NCBI GenBank assembly: GCA_964580315.1
Contig: CAZOKH010000011.1
Location: 1-52,460, forward strand
Length of the DNA stretch: 52,460 nucleotides
Reading direction: 5' to 3'
Origin: CAZOKH01 sp964580315
GTDB taxonomy: Bacteria > Chloroflexota > Anaerolineae > Anaerolineales > Anaerolineaceae
Each line of letters opens with the position of its first letter. Within the stretch, counting starts at the first letter, position 1. Position numbers and translations under genes: made by a program. Below the pieces are notes generated by a model that searched no databases, had not been told where the DNA came from, and was given only the letters and a program-made list of their open reading frames with translations. This document shows, piece by piece, positions 8,605 to 16,575 of the stretch.

Positions 8605-9720
8605 ATGACAATATTTGAATCAATTACCCGTCCCACCTTGCTGCTGAATGAAGTTACCGCTAAAAAGAATATTCAACGCATGGCAGCCAAAGCGCATGCT
8701 CAGGGAGTTTTCTTTCGACCTCATTTTAAAACCCACCAGTCGGCAGAAATCGGTGAATGGTACCGGGAAGCCGGTGTGACGGCCATCACCAATTCATCCG
8801 TCGAGATGGCGCAATATTTTGCCAACCACGGTTGGGACGACATCACCATTGCCTTCCCGGTCAACCTCCGGCAGATTGATGAAATCAACCGCCTGGCGCA
8901 ATCCATCCAGTTGGGATTGCTGGTTGATTCTGAAGAAAGTGTGCAATACCTGAGCCGGCATATCACTTCGCCAGTACGCATCTGGATCGAGGTGGACACC
9001 GGCATGCACCGCAGCGGAATACCCTGCGAAGCCTACGAACGGTTTGAACGCCTCATCCAACTGCTGCTGCCGCACGCCAACCGCTTGAACCTGACCGGGT
9101 TATTAACCCACGCCGGCCACACCTATCAATTGCACGGAACCGAACAGGTTGTTAAAACCTACACGCAAAGTGTGGCCAATATTCTTGCCCTGCGCAGCCG
9201 CCTGGAAAGCGCCACCGGCGTCCAACTGAAAGTGTCGGTTGGCGACACCCCGGGATGCAGCCAGGCCGAAGACCTGGGCAAAGTGGATGAGATTCGCCCG
9301 GGCAATTTCATCTTTTACGATTCACAAATGCTTTCGGTGGGCGCCTGCCAGCCGAACCAGATGGCAGTTGTGGCAGCCTGCCCGGTGGTTGCCAAATATC
9401 CCGAACGCAGTGAGATTGTGGTGTACGGCGGTGCAGTACATCTTTCCAAAGATTCGCTGATGGACGGCGAGCGCCGCATTTTCGGCCTGGTCAGCATGCT
9501 GCAGGATGACGGTTGGAGCCTGCCGCTGCCCGGTGCTTATGTGCGCGGTCTTTCGCAGGAGCACGGCATTTTGCACATTCCCGCCCCGCAGATCGATTCT
9601 GTTGCAATTGGCGGCCTGATCGGTGTTGTGCCAGCCCATGTGTGCCTGAGCATCGCTGCCCTGCGCGAATTTACCACCCTGCAAGGCAGGGTCATTCCTA
9701 CCTTGATGAAGCGCTCCTAA
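8605..9720 (+). CDS. D-serine dehydratase / D-threonine aldolase-like PLP enzyme
   Basis: A 371-residue fold-type III PLP enzyme of the alanine-racemase N-terminal superfamily. PHFKTHQS (39-46) supplies the PLP Lys (K42). Near the C-terminus AHVCLS gives the paired His345 and Cys347 that bind zinc in the eukaryotic-type D-serine dehydratase and D-threonine aldolase subgroup, and QEHG lies in the C-terminal beta domain. The expected reaction is breakdown of a D-beta-hydroxy amino acid, giving pyruvate and ammonia or glycine and an aldehyde. The start has an AATAGGAGA ribosome-binding site. It stands alone with no amino-acid transporter nearby. Sequence alone does not separate the two activities. 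Confidence 0.85.
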   Translation: MTIFESITRPTLLLNEVTAKKNIQRMAAKAHAQGVFFRPHFKTHQSAEIGEWYREAGVTAITNSSVEMAQYFANHGWDDITIAFPVNLRQIDEINRLAQSIQLGLLVDSEESVQYLSRHITSPVRIWIEVDTGMHRSGIPCEAYERFERLIQLLLPHANRLNLTGLLTHAGHTYQLHGTEQVVKTYTQSVANILALRSRLESATGVQLKVSVGDTPGCSQAEDLGKVDEIRPGNFIFYDSQMLSVGACQPNQMAVVAACPVVAKYPERSEIVVYGGAVHLSKDSLMDGERRIFGLVSMLQDDGWSLPLPGAYVRGLSQEHGILHIPAPQIDSVAIGGLIGVVPAHVCLSIAALREFTTLQGRVIPTLMKRS

Positions 9721-10065
9721 AAAAACGCTGCCGCTGATTAGATCCGTCATTTCGAGACCCGACTGATGCCACTCGATTGTTTTGGAACAAAGAAAGGGTC
9801 GAGAAATCCTGGTGTCAATTTCTCAAAGGGATCATTATAAAAATCGCACCTGGGTTTCTCCTCACGCCCAACGATCCATTCCCCCAATAATTCTTTGCGC
9901 GAAATGACCACATTGGAACTTGTTATATTGAATTGGATGGAACCGATGATGCACAGGTTCACTTCCACACACTGAAGTCAACCTATCCACCCACCCGAAT
10001 ATTCGCATTGATATTTTACAATGCTGTTTCCTGGAGTCCAACAAATCTTTTTTAAATTGCGATGT
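9721..10065. other. Gene-free region with an imperfect palindromic repeat
   Basis: This 345-base gap has no convincing gene. An imperfect inverted repeat pairs ATTTCGAGACCC (9749-9760) with GGGTCGAGAAAT (9796-9807), which looks like a dispersed palindromic element. The rest is AT-rich; short frames on the minus strand lack ribosome-binding sites. No clear terminator for either convergent gene was seen. Confidence 0.6.
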
Positions 10066-11256
10066 TTACAACAGAATGAGCGGCACCGGGATAAACGTCA
10101 GGAAGAACAACACAAACCCGATCAGGGCAATGATCTTGCGCGGGTTATCCAGTTCGGTAATCTGATCCAACGGTTCGGCAAACCGGCGCCCCAGCATGAA
10201 GATCAACAGCGCCCACAACCACCAACCGCCCCACACAAAACCCAGCAATCCCAGCGCCACCAGGATAAACGGAAACAGGCGCTGCGCTTTTCTGCGCCCA
10301 AGCAAGACGTAAATCACATGACCGCCGTCCAGTTGCCCGGCGGGGATCAGGTTGAGGGATGTGACCAACAACCCCGCCCAGCCAGCCCAGGCCACCGGGT
10401 GCAGGAAAACATCTGTTGCCCCCAGCGGGAACGGCCGCCCGGTGAAGAAGTAGCGCAGCCAGTACAAAGCCTCTGAAACCCCATTGAAACTGGCAGGTTC
10501 GGGCAGCAATTTTCCAAACACCACCCACTTAAAAAACAGGTAGAGAATGGAATTGCCTTCCAACATGGTTCCCCCTTCGGCCGCCAACGGAATCGGCTGC
10601 GTGCTGGACAACATCAATCCAAACAGCAGCAGCGGAATGGCCACAACCAAACCACTCAATGGTCCCGCCACGCCGATGTCCAGCAGCACGCGCCGGTTCT
10701 TGGGCAATTCTTTCATGTTAATAAACGCGCCCATGGTGCCAAACTGGCTGAATGGAAAAGGAATGAAATAAGGCAGGGTTACATGAACACCGTGATAGCG
10801 GCCGGCAAAGTAATGCCCGAACTCATGCGCCGCCAGGATGGCGATCAGGCTGAGGGCAAACGGCAGCCCGCTGCGAATGAAAGCCCAGGCAATTTGCAAC
10901 GCGTTGCCGGTGGGCATTTCTTCCAAACCGTACAATCCGCCGCTCAACACGATACTCAGAAATGTCAGGATGAACAATCCCAGGTTGATCCACGAATTGG
11001 ACGGTTTCGGTTTGGGCATCCCGGCCGCCAGCAGCACAGCATGCCGTCCCTCATCCCAGCGGAATAAGGGGGTGAGGCCAAATGGGTTCACCTTTTCAGC
11101 CAGGCGGTCATAAGCCGCCGACGTATCCGCGTCCAATAGCTTTCCGCGGTAACGCACCACATACCCCAGTTGATCTCCACCCAGGGTAATATCTTCGACT
11201 GCCATTTCTTGACGGACAATATCAGCTAATTGATCAGTGTTCTGGGAGATTTCCAT
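10066..11256 (-). CDS. Site-2 protease (M50 family intramembrane metalloprotease)
   Basis: A 396-residue polytopic membrane protein. HEFGH (144-148) supplies zinc ligands and the catalytic Glu, and the distal motif NLIPAGQLDGGH supplies the third ligand Asp. An N-terminal cytosolic domain of ~85 residues precedes six or so hydrophobic segments. The family cuts membrane-embedded substrates such as anti-sigma factors or signal peptides. I use ATG 11254-11256; GTG 11265 is possible, and neither has a strong ribosome-binding site. It begins 37 bases after tRNA-Sec on the same strand with no terminator between, so the tRNA promoter may also read into it. Confidence 0.88.
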   Translation of the reverse strand: MEISQNTDQLADIVRQEMAVEDITLGGDQLGYVVRYRGKLLDADTSAAYDRLAEKVNPFGLTPLFRWDEGRHAVLLAAGMPKPKPSNSWINLGLFILTFLSIVLSGGLYGLEEMPTGNALQIAWAFIRSGLPFALSLIAILAAHEFGHYFAGRYHGVHVTLPYFIPFPFSQFGTMGAFINMKELPKNRRVLLDIGVAGPLSGLVVAIPLLLFGLMLSSTQPIPLAAEGGTMLEGNSILYLFFKWVVFGKLLPEPASFNGVSEALYWLRYFFTGRPFPLGATDVFLHPVAWAGWAGLLVTSLNLIPAGQLDGGHVIYVLLGRRKAQRLFPFILVALGLLGFVWGGWWLWALLIFMLGRRFAEPLDQITELDNPRKIIALIGFVLFFLTFIPVPLILL

Positions 11257-11292
11257 AGCACACACCGGTAATTTCTTTTTTTAAATAACAAA

Positions 11293-11388
11293 GGCGGGAA
11301 TGGATGGGAGTCGAACCCACCGCAGCCTGCGCCGCAGCCTGCCACCGGTTTTGAAGACCAGGAAGCCCACCGGGACCTTACCATCCCC
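11293..11388 (-). tRNA. selC: tRNA-Sec (anticodon TCA)
   Basis: The minus strand folds as a selenocysteine tRNA of about 96 nt. The 8-bp acceptor stem pairs GGGGATGG with CCATTCCC, with discriminator G and an encoded CC. The anticodon arm is CTGGT-CTTCAAA-ACCGG, putting TCA (plus-strand TGA at 11352-11354) at the anticodon. The variable arm is very long (GGCAGGCTGC and GCAGGCTGC halves), and the T-loop reads TTCGACT. A long acceptor and a long variable arm are diagnostic of tRNA-Sec. The organism should therefore encode UGA-directed selenoproteins. No selA, selB or selD is in the window. Confidence 0.93.
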
Positions 11389-11395
11389 AGGGTTA

Positions 11396-11425
11396 AGCAT
11401 ACCTTAGGAGGTTCTAAAATGTCAA
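11396..11425 (-). promoter_or_regulatory. Promoter of tRNA-Sec
   Basis: On the minus strand TTGACA (11420-11425) and TATGCT (11396-11401) are 18 bases apart. The -10 element ends eight bases before the mature tRNA 5' end, so transcription should begin almost exactly at the tRNA. Confidence 0.8.
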
Positions 11426-11526
11426 CTAATTCAAATCGACCTTTAAAAACAGGGGATTCGAAATATTTCTATAGAATAATGACCGCATGGACATTCAAAA
11501 AATTACCCAAACCAGAATATTAAGCA

Positions 11527-11532
11527 TATAAT
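11527..11532 (+). promoter_or_regulatory. Candidate -10 element of the MacA/MacB operon
   Basis: TATAAT at 11527-11532 follows TTACCC by 18 bases and lies about 75 bases upstream of the MacA-like gene. The -35 match is poor. Confidence 0.4.
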
Positions 11533-11607
11533 TATGATCTTGATTCAGATTAAGATTTCAATTGCACCATGGATGCTTTTGCAATACAACAAAAAACCAG
11601 GGACACC

Positions 11608-13011
11608 ATGAAACGAAAAACCATTCTACTTATAGCCGGCGCCGCAGTGATTCTCATTGGAGTTTTCATCTTCTTCCAAATGCGAAGTGCTCAATCTGCC
11701 ATGGCCTCACTCTATCAAACTGAGGAAGTGAAACGCGGAGATTTAATCGCCATTGTGGGCGCAACCGGAACCGTACATGCCGAACAAAGCGCCACCCTAA
11801 CCTGGCAAACCAGCGGCATCATTGAAGCGGTCAATGCAAAAGTTGGCGACCTGGTGAAAGAAGATGAGTTGCTGGCTGAATTAAAATCCAGTTCATTGCC
11901 CCAGACCGTGCTGGCCTCCATCGCTGAATTGCCAACCGCACAGCGCGAGCTGGACAATCTGGAAGACTCAGACACCGCAAGCGCCAATGCCCAACTAAAA
12001 CTGGCGCAGGCGCAAACCGCCTATGATGACGCCCTGGAAGACCGCAGCAGCATGGATTATGGCCGCGTGAGCCAGAACACCCTCGACGGCCTGCGCGCTG
12101 ATTACGTCCTTGCCCAGGATTCGGTGGATCAGGCTGAAGAGATGTTTGGCTTTTTCGAAGACCGCGAGGCGGATGATCCGCAGCGCGCGCAGGCGCTCAC
12201 TGCCCTGGTGAATGCGCGCAAACTGCGCGACCGCGCCCTGTATAACCTGAATTACGCCCTGGGCAAACCCGACCCCGAAGAAATTGCCGAAGCAGATGCC
12301 AAGGTAGAAGTTGCCAGGGCCGCGTTGGAAGATGCACAGCGCGAGTGGGAACGGCTGAAAAACGGCGTTGACCCTGATGACCTGGCAGCAGCCCAGGCGC
12401 GTGTTGACTCCATTAAGGCAACCGTTGACATGGCGAAAATCAAGTCGCCATTCGATGGCACGATCACCGAAGTGAAAGCGGTGGAAGGCAACCAGGTTTC
12501 TCCCGGCACAACAGCAGTGCGGGTTGATTCGCTCGACAGGCTGATTGTTGATCTGGAGATTCCTGAAGTGGATATCACCCGGGTGAAAAAAGGACAGGAA
12601 GCCGCCCTCACTTTTGATGCAATACCCAACAAAGAGTATAAAGGCACGGTTTCAGATGTCGCGCGCGCCGGCACCATTAAAGCAGATGCGGTCGATTTCA
12701 CGGTGAGCGTATTGCTGGACGAACCCGATGAAGAGATTCGCCCCGGTTTGACCGCGGCTGTGAACATCGTGGTCAGCAAACTGGAAAATCAGTTGCTCAT
12801 TCCCAATCGTGCAGTGCGCATTCGCGACGGCAAACGGGTTGTCTATGTGCTGCGTCCCGACAACCCCATGCCTGAAGCGGTTGAAATTAACATCCTGGCC
12901 TCTTCCGATCTAACCAGTTCCATTGAAGAGGACACGATCAAACCGGGCGACCTGGTTGTGCTCAACCCGCCAACCGAAATGCAGCCCCGAGGTGGCCCTC
13001 CCGGAACGTAG
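11608..13011 (+). CDS. Efflux periplasmic adaptor subunit (HlyD/MacA family)
   Basis: A 467-residue membrane-fusion protein started at ATG 11608, preceded by CAGGGAC; an in-frame ATG at 11569 lacks a site. An N-terminal anchor helix (TILLIAGAAVILIGVFIFF) is followed by the biotin-lipoyl-like domain split around a long helical hairpin (~residues 85-265, rich in Ala/Gln/Asp), then the barrel domain (FDGTITEVKAVEGNQV region) and the membrane-proximal domain. Such adaptors link an inner-membrane ABC pump to an outer exit or, in monoderms, guide substrate on the outer face. The next two genes supply the pump, so this is a three-gene operon. The hairpin is longer than in many MacA proteins. Confidence 0.9.
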   Translation: MKRKTILLIAGAAVILIGVFIFFQMRSAQSAMASLYQTEEVKRGDLIAIVGATGTVHAEQSATLTWQTSGIIEAVNAKVGDLVKEDELLAELKSSSLPQTVLASIAELPTAQRELDNLEDSDTASANAQLKLAQAQTAYDDALEDRSSMDYGRVSQNTLDGLRADYVLAQDSVDQAEEMFGFFEDREADDPQRAQALTALVNARKLRDRALYNLNYALGKPDPEEIAEADAKVEVARAALEDAQREWERLKNGVDPDDLAAAQARVDSIKATVDMAKIKSPFDGTITEVKAVEGNQVSPGTTAVRVDSLDRLIVDLEIPEVDITRVKKGQEAALTFDAIPNKEYKGTVSDVARAGTIKADAVDFTVSVLLDEPDEEIRPGLTAAVNIVVSKLENQLLIPNRAVRIRDGKRVVYVLRPDNPMPEAVEINILASSDLTSSIEEDTIKPGDLVVLNPPTEMQPRGGPPGT

Positions 13012-13027
13012 CCTAGGAGAAACGCCC

Positions 13028-13708
13028 ATGGAAGATTGGGTGATTGAAACCCGCGACCTGTGCAAGGTCTACAAAATGGGAAACGTTGAGGTTAAAGCGC
13101 TGTGCGGCGTTTCATTGAAGATTGCACGCCATGAAGTGGTTGCCATCATGGGGCCTTCGGGTTCGGGCAAATCGACCATGATGAACATCCTGGGGTGCCT
13201 CGACCGTCCCACCAGCGGAGAATATTACCTGGATGGAGAACTGGTCTCTCAGTTAAAAGATGACCAACTGGCTGAAATTCGCAACCGCAAAGTGGGTTTT
13301 ATCTTTCAGAGCTTCAACCTGCTGTACCGGCACACCGCGCTGGGAAACGTTGAATTGCCCCTGCGCTATGCCGGCGCCAATGAAAAACGCAAAGAACTGG
13401 CGCGCCAGTCGTTGATTGCGGTCGGGCTGGAAGACCGCATGCACCACCGCCCGGCAGAACTTTCGGGCGGGCAGCAGCAGCGGGTGGCCATTGCCCGCGC
13501 CCTGATTAACAATCCATCCATTATCATGGCTGACGAACCCACCGGGAACCTGGATTCAAAATCGGGCAAAGAGATTATGGATTTATTATTGTCACTTAAC
13601 CGCGAGCGCGGAACAACCTTGATCCTCATCACGCATGATCCCGCAATCGCCAGTCAAACTCAGCGCATATTCCATTTGCGAGACGGCAAATTGGAGGATG
13701 ATTTATGA
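13028..13708 (+). CDS. MacB-type ABC transporter ATP-binding protein
   Basis: A 226-residue ATPase. The start is ATG 13028 behind TAGGAGA; the longer frame from 12923 would overlap the adaptor gene by ~90 bases. Walker A is GPSGSGKST, the Q-loop is FIFQSFNL, the signature is LSGGQQQR and Walker B is IIMADEPTGNLD. The last motif and the length are hallmarks of the LolD/MacB ATPase group, which drives export by mechanotransmission. Its TGA overlaps the ATG of the permease gene (ATGA), so the two are translationally coupled. Confidence 0.95.
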   Translation: MEDWVIETRDLCKVYKMGNVEVKALCGVSLKIARHEVVAIMGPSGSGKSTMMNILGCLDRPTSGEYYLDGELVSQLKDDQLAEIRNRKVGFIFQSFNLLYRHTALGNVELPLRYAGANEKRKELARQSLIAVGLEDRMHHRPAELSGGQQQRVAIARALINNPSIIMADEPTGNLDSKSGKEIMDLLLSLNRERGTTLILITHDPAIASQTQRIFHLRDGKLEDDL

Positions 13709-14931
13709 ATTTCGGGCAGGCATTGATCGAAGCCCTTGAAAGCCTTTCGGGCAACAAATTACGCAGCGGGCTCACCATCCTGGGTATTGTGATCGGCGTG
13801 GCAGCCGTTATCGCCATGCTTGGTGTAGGACAGGGCGCCCAGGATACCATCACCGGCTCCATCAGCGGCATCGGCAGCAATTTGCTATTTGTTTTTTCAG
13901 GCAACGAGCAGCAGGAAATACGCAACCTCAAACCGCTCACCCTGGGCGACGTGGATGCCATGGCCGATCCTTTCCAGGCGCCCTCAGTTGCCCTGGTTGC
14001 ACCTGTCATACAAACCAGTGCAAACGTCTCATTTGCCGGTGAGTCAACCATCGTGACGGTGACCGGCGTAACACCCGAATACGGCCCGGTGAGGAACTTT
14101 ACCCTCGACGACGGCGAATTCATCACCGATGAACAGAACAACGGGCGTGCTTCGGTTGCCCTGCTGGGGGTTGGAATTGCTGACAAACTGTTTGGACACC
14201 GCGACGGACTGATTGGTGAAACCATCCGCATTGAAGGGCAGCCTTTCCGGGTGGCAGGTATTCTCACGTCCAAGGGCGGCGGTTCCTTCGGCAGTGAAGA
14301 CAATGTCATCCTGGTACCATTCAACACCGCCCGCAGCCGCCTGGTACAGCGCGGCCGCGATGAGGTGGATGTCATCTTCCTGCAGTCAACCAGCGCCGAA
14401 ACCGTCAGCCAGGCGGAAGAAGAGGTAGCCCAGATTTTGCGCGTGCGGCACCGCACAGCGCTCGGCGTGGACGACTTCACCATCTACAAACAGCAAGATA
14501 TTTTGGAAACCGTTCAAACCATCACCGGCATTTTCACCGTCTTCATGGGCGGGGTGGCCGGCATTTCGCTGCTGGTGGGCGGCATCGGCATCATGAACAT
14601 CATGCTGGTTTCGGTCACCGAACGCACGCGCGAAATTGGCCTGCGCAAAGCCCTGGGGGCGCGCAAAAAAGATATCCTGATCCAATTCCTGACCGAATCA
14701 TCGGTGCTTTCTTTGATGGGCGGCTTTGTTGGCATACTATTCGGCTGGCTGATCGCTTTCATTGTTGGGCAAATTGCGGCTGCCAACAACACCGAACTGA
14801 ACCCCAGCATCAACCTTGGGCATATTTTGCTGGCCACCGCGTTCTCAACAGCCGTGGGATTGTTCTTTGGTATTTACCCCGCCAACCGCGCTGCCAACCT
14901 CGAACCGGTCGAAGCGCTGCGCTATGAATAA
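13705..14931 (+). CDS. MacB-type ABC transporter permease (FtsX-like)
   Basis: A 408-residue permease with the MacB layout: an N-terminal membrane helix (GLTILGIVIGVAAVIAML), a ~220-residue periplasmic domain (MacB_PCD type), and three C-terminal helices including GISLLVGGIGIMNIMLVSV followed by the typical cytoplasmic stretch RTREIGLRKALGA. The end, NRAANLEPVEALRYE, is the usual C-terminus of the family. With the adaptor and ATPase it forms an export pump for peptides, antibiotics or lipids; the cargo cannot be inferred. It converges with the Cys-cluster gene one base away. Confidence 0.93.
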   Translation: MNFGQALIEALESLSGNKLRSGLTILGIVIGVAAVIAMLGVGQGAQDTITGSISGIGSNLLFVFSGNEQQEIRNLKPLTLGDVDAMADPFQAPSVALVAPVIQTSANVSFAGESTIVTVTGVTPEYGPVRNFTLDDGEFITDEQNNGRASVALLGVGIADKLFGHRDGLIGETIRIEGQPFRVAGILTSKGGGSFGSEDNVILVPFNTARSRLVQRGRDEVDVIFLQSTSAETVSQAEEEVAQILRVRHRTALGVDDFTIYKQQDILETVQTITGIFTVFMGGVAGISLLVGGIGIMNIMLVSVTERTREIGLRKALGARKKDILIQFLTESSVLSLMGGFVGILFGWLIAFIVGQIAAANNTELNPSINLGHILLATAFSTAVGLFFGIYPANRAANLEPVEALRYE

Positions 14932-14932
14932 A

Positions 14933-15502
14933 TCAGTCTGTCTGCTGTAAGATTTTCTGATATTCCTCATCCCCCAGCAGAAAACGCAATTCCTCTTCAA
15001 AGGTAACCACCAGCGGAACCGGCTGGTTTGCCGGACGCAGGCAGCTTCCCGGCTCGTCCAAAAGCACTTCTGTTTCATCCAGCGTTATGCGCCCTTCTTC
15101 GTCCAGGCACAGCGGATGCAGGATGCAGTAAAAAGGTTTCCACTGCCAGGGATGCAGCCCGGCAGCCTGGCTGGCCGCTTGCAGGGCGCATTTATGATCT
15201 GACCGCAGGAAAACACAGGCGGTGCCGCCCCAGTGTTTTGCATTCTCCACCACCCCGCTGTGATGCACCTCACCGCTGGGCGTGAATTCATCACTTTCCA
15301 CCTGCCCGTCAAACCATTGGGCGCTGTCTCGCTGCCCTTCAGGCATGAATGAAGCAATAAACGTTCTGTGTTCCAGGATGGGTTCTTTTTCAGCGCGGTC
15401 AATCCACACGCCGTGCAGGCAGCAAGCCGCCTGGCATTGATGCAGCTTACAGCGGCACATGTATTCTTTTTCCAACAATCGAGGGGCAATCTTCCAATTC
15501 AC
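14933..15502 (-). CDS. Cysteine-cluster protein, DUF3109/YkgJ-like
   Basis: I start this 189-residue protein at GTG 15500-15502, because TACAAT ends six bases upstream of it (leaderless arrangement); the open frame reaches 15550. Conserved cysteines are arranged as CRCKLHQCQAACC near the start, then GGTACVFL, KCALQ and FYCILHP. This is the pattern of the Fe-S/Zn-type Cys cluster in DUF3109 and related YkgJ proteins, whose biochemical role is not established. It is soluble, with no signal peptide, and is transcribed away from the serA-like gene. Confidence 0.68.
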   Translation of the reverse strand: MNWKIAPRLLEKEYMCRCKLHQCQAACCLHGVWIDRAEKEPILEHRTFIASFMPEGQRDSAQWFDGQVESDEFTPSGEVHHSGVVENAKHWGGTACVFLRSDHKCALQAASQAAGLHPWQWKPFYCILHPLCLDEEGRITLDETEVLLDEPGSCLRPANQPVPLVVTFEEELRFLLGDEEYQKILQQTD

Positions 15503-15573
15503 GCGCGCATTGTAACACAACAGCCAGAAAATGGTGAGATTGTATGACAAAGTACGCCCAACTAGCCGGAAAA

Positions 15574-15582
15574 TGCTATAAT
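15574..15582 (+). promoter_or_regulatory. Extended -10 promoter for the SerA-like gene
   Basis: TGCTATAAT (TG-N-TATAAT) lies 48 bases upstream of the start codon. The -35 region is weak, as is usual for extended -10 promoters. Confidence 0.6.
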
Positions 15583-15629
15583 CATCCTAAGTAACCCCAC
15601 CTATTTATTTAATATAAGGAGACTAACTT

Positions 15630-16571
15630 ATGGCTGCCTGGAAAATCATGCTTTCCGACGGTTTGGAAGAGAATGGTCGTTCTCTTCTGGCTGCCAGCGC
15701 TGAAGTGGTTAACCGCAGCGGCATCACCGCCGAAGAACTTCTGCAAGAGATTGGTGATTATGACGCCCTGATTGTGCGCGGGCGCACCAAGGTTACCGCT
15801 GCCGTTTTTGAAGCGGCAAAGAAGCTAAAAGTCGTTGGGCGCGCCGGTATTGGTGTTGACAATATCGACCTGGCAGCAGCCCGCGAAAAAGGCGTCACTG
15901 TAGTCAATTCACCCATTGCCACCACGCTGGCTGTGGCTGAACTGGCCATGAGTCTCATGCTGTCGCTGGTGCGTGAAGTGCCGCGCGCCGACGCCGCCAT
16001 GAAACAGGGTGGCTGGTTGAAGAAGGAATTGATGGGCGCCGAACTGTGTCACAAAACCCTGGGCGTGATCGGCTTTGGCCGCATTGGCAGCGCAGTTGGC
16101 CGCCGCGCAGCCGCCTTTGACATGCGCGTGCTGGGCTGCACCCTCACCTCGGGTCCCGATGTGGTGCGCGAACGCGGCGGTGAGCCGGTCAGCCTGGACG
16201 AACTGCTGGCGCAGTCTGATATCATCAGCGTGCACCTGCCGCTCAACGACAAAACCCGCAACCTGCTGGATGAAGCTGCCTTCGCAAAGATGAAACAGGG
16301 CGTCTATATTGTGGATGTTTCCCGCGGCGGCGTCATCAACGAAGAAGCTCTGCTGGCAGCCCTCGAATCGGGTAAGGTGGCAGGCGCCGGCCTGGACGTG
16401 TTCACCAAGGAACCGCCCGGAGCAACTGCCCTGGTCAATCACCCGCACGTTGTGGCCACACCGCACATTGGCGCGCAAACCGTTGAAGCGCAAAACCGCG
16501 CCGCCGAAGATATTTCAACCGAGGTCTTAACCGCCCTGCGCGGAGAACCGCTACGCTGGAAAGTCGCATAA
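15630..16571 (+). CDS. D-3-phosphoglycerate dehydrogenase-like D-2-hydroxyacid dehydrogenase
   Basis: A 313-residue NAD-dependent dehydrogenase of the SerA group without the C-terminal ACT/ASB regulatory domains (full SerA is ~410-530). The dinucleotide motif is GFGRIG (148-153). The catalytic set is R232 in DVSRGG, E261 in KEPP and H279 in ATPHIG. The N-terminal RAGIGVDNID motif is typical of phosphoglycerate dehydrogenases. The expected role is oxidation of 3-phosphoglycerate to start serine synthesis, though short forms can act on other 2-hydroxyacids. It has an AAGGAGA ribosome-binding site and an extended -10 promoter, and is followed four bases later by the carboxypeptidase gene. Confidence 0.88.
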   Translation: MAAWKIMLSDGLEENGRSLLAASAEVVNRSGITAEELLQEIGDYDALIVRGRTKVTAAVFEAAKKLKVVGRAGIGVDNIDLAAAREKGVTVVNSPIATTLAVAELAMSLMLSLVREVPRADAAMKQGGWLKKELMGAELCHKTLGVIGFGRIGSAVGRRAAAFDMRVLGCTLTSGPDVVRERGGEPVSLDELLAQSDIISVHLPLNDKTRNLLDEAAFAKMKQGVYIVDVSRGGVINEEALLAALESGKVAGAGLDVFTKEPPGATALVNHPHVVATPHIGAQTVEAQNRAAEDISTEVLTALRGEPLRWKVA

Positions 16572-16575
16572 CTTT

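Noticed and set aside
11419..11523. 34-codon frame with a consensus AGGAGG seven bases before its ATG
   Set aside because: The AGGAGG and ATG fall inside the minus-strand promoter of tRNA-Sec (spacer and -35 box), which explains the bases; the peptide shows no domain features.
13629..14483. 284-codon minus-strand frame
   Set aside because: Antisense to the MacB permease gene; Ser/Arg-rich low-complexity translation typical of shadow frames.
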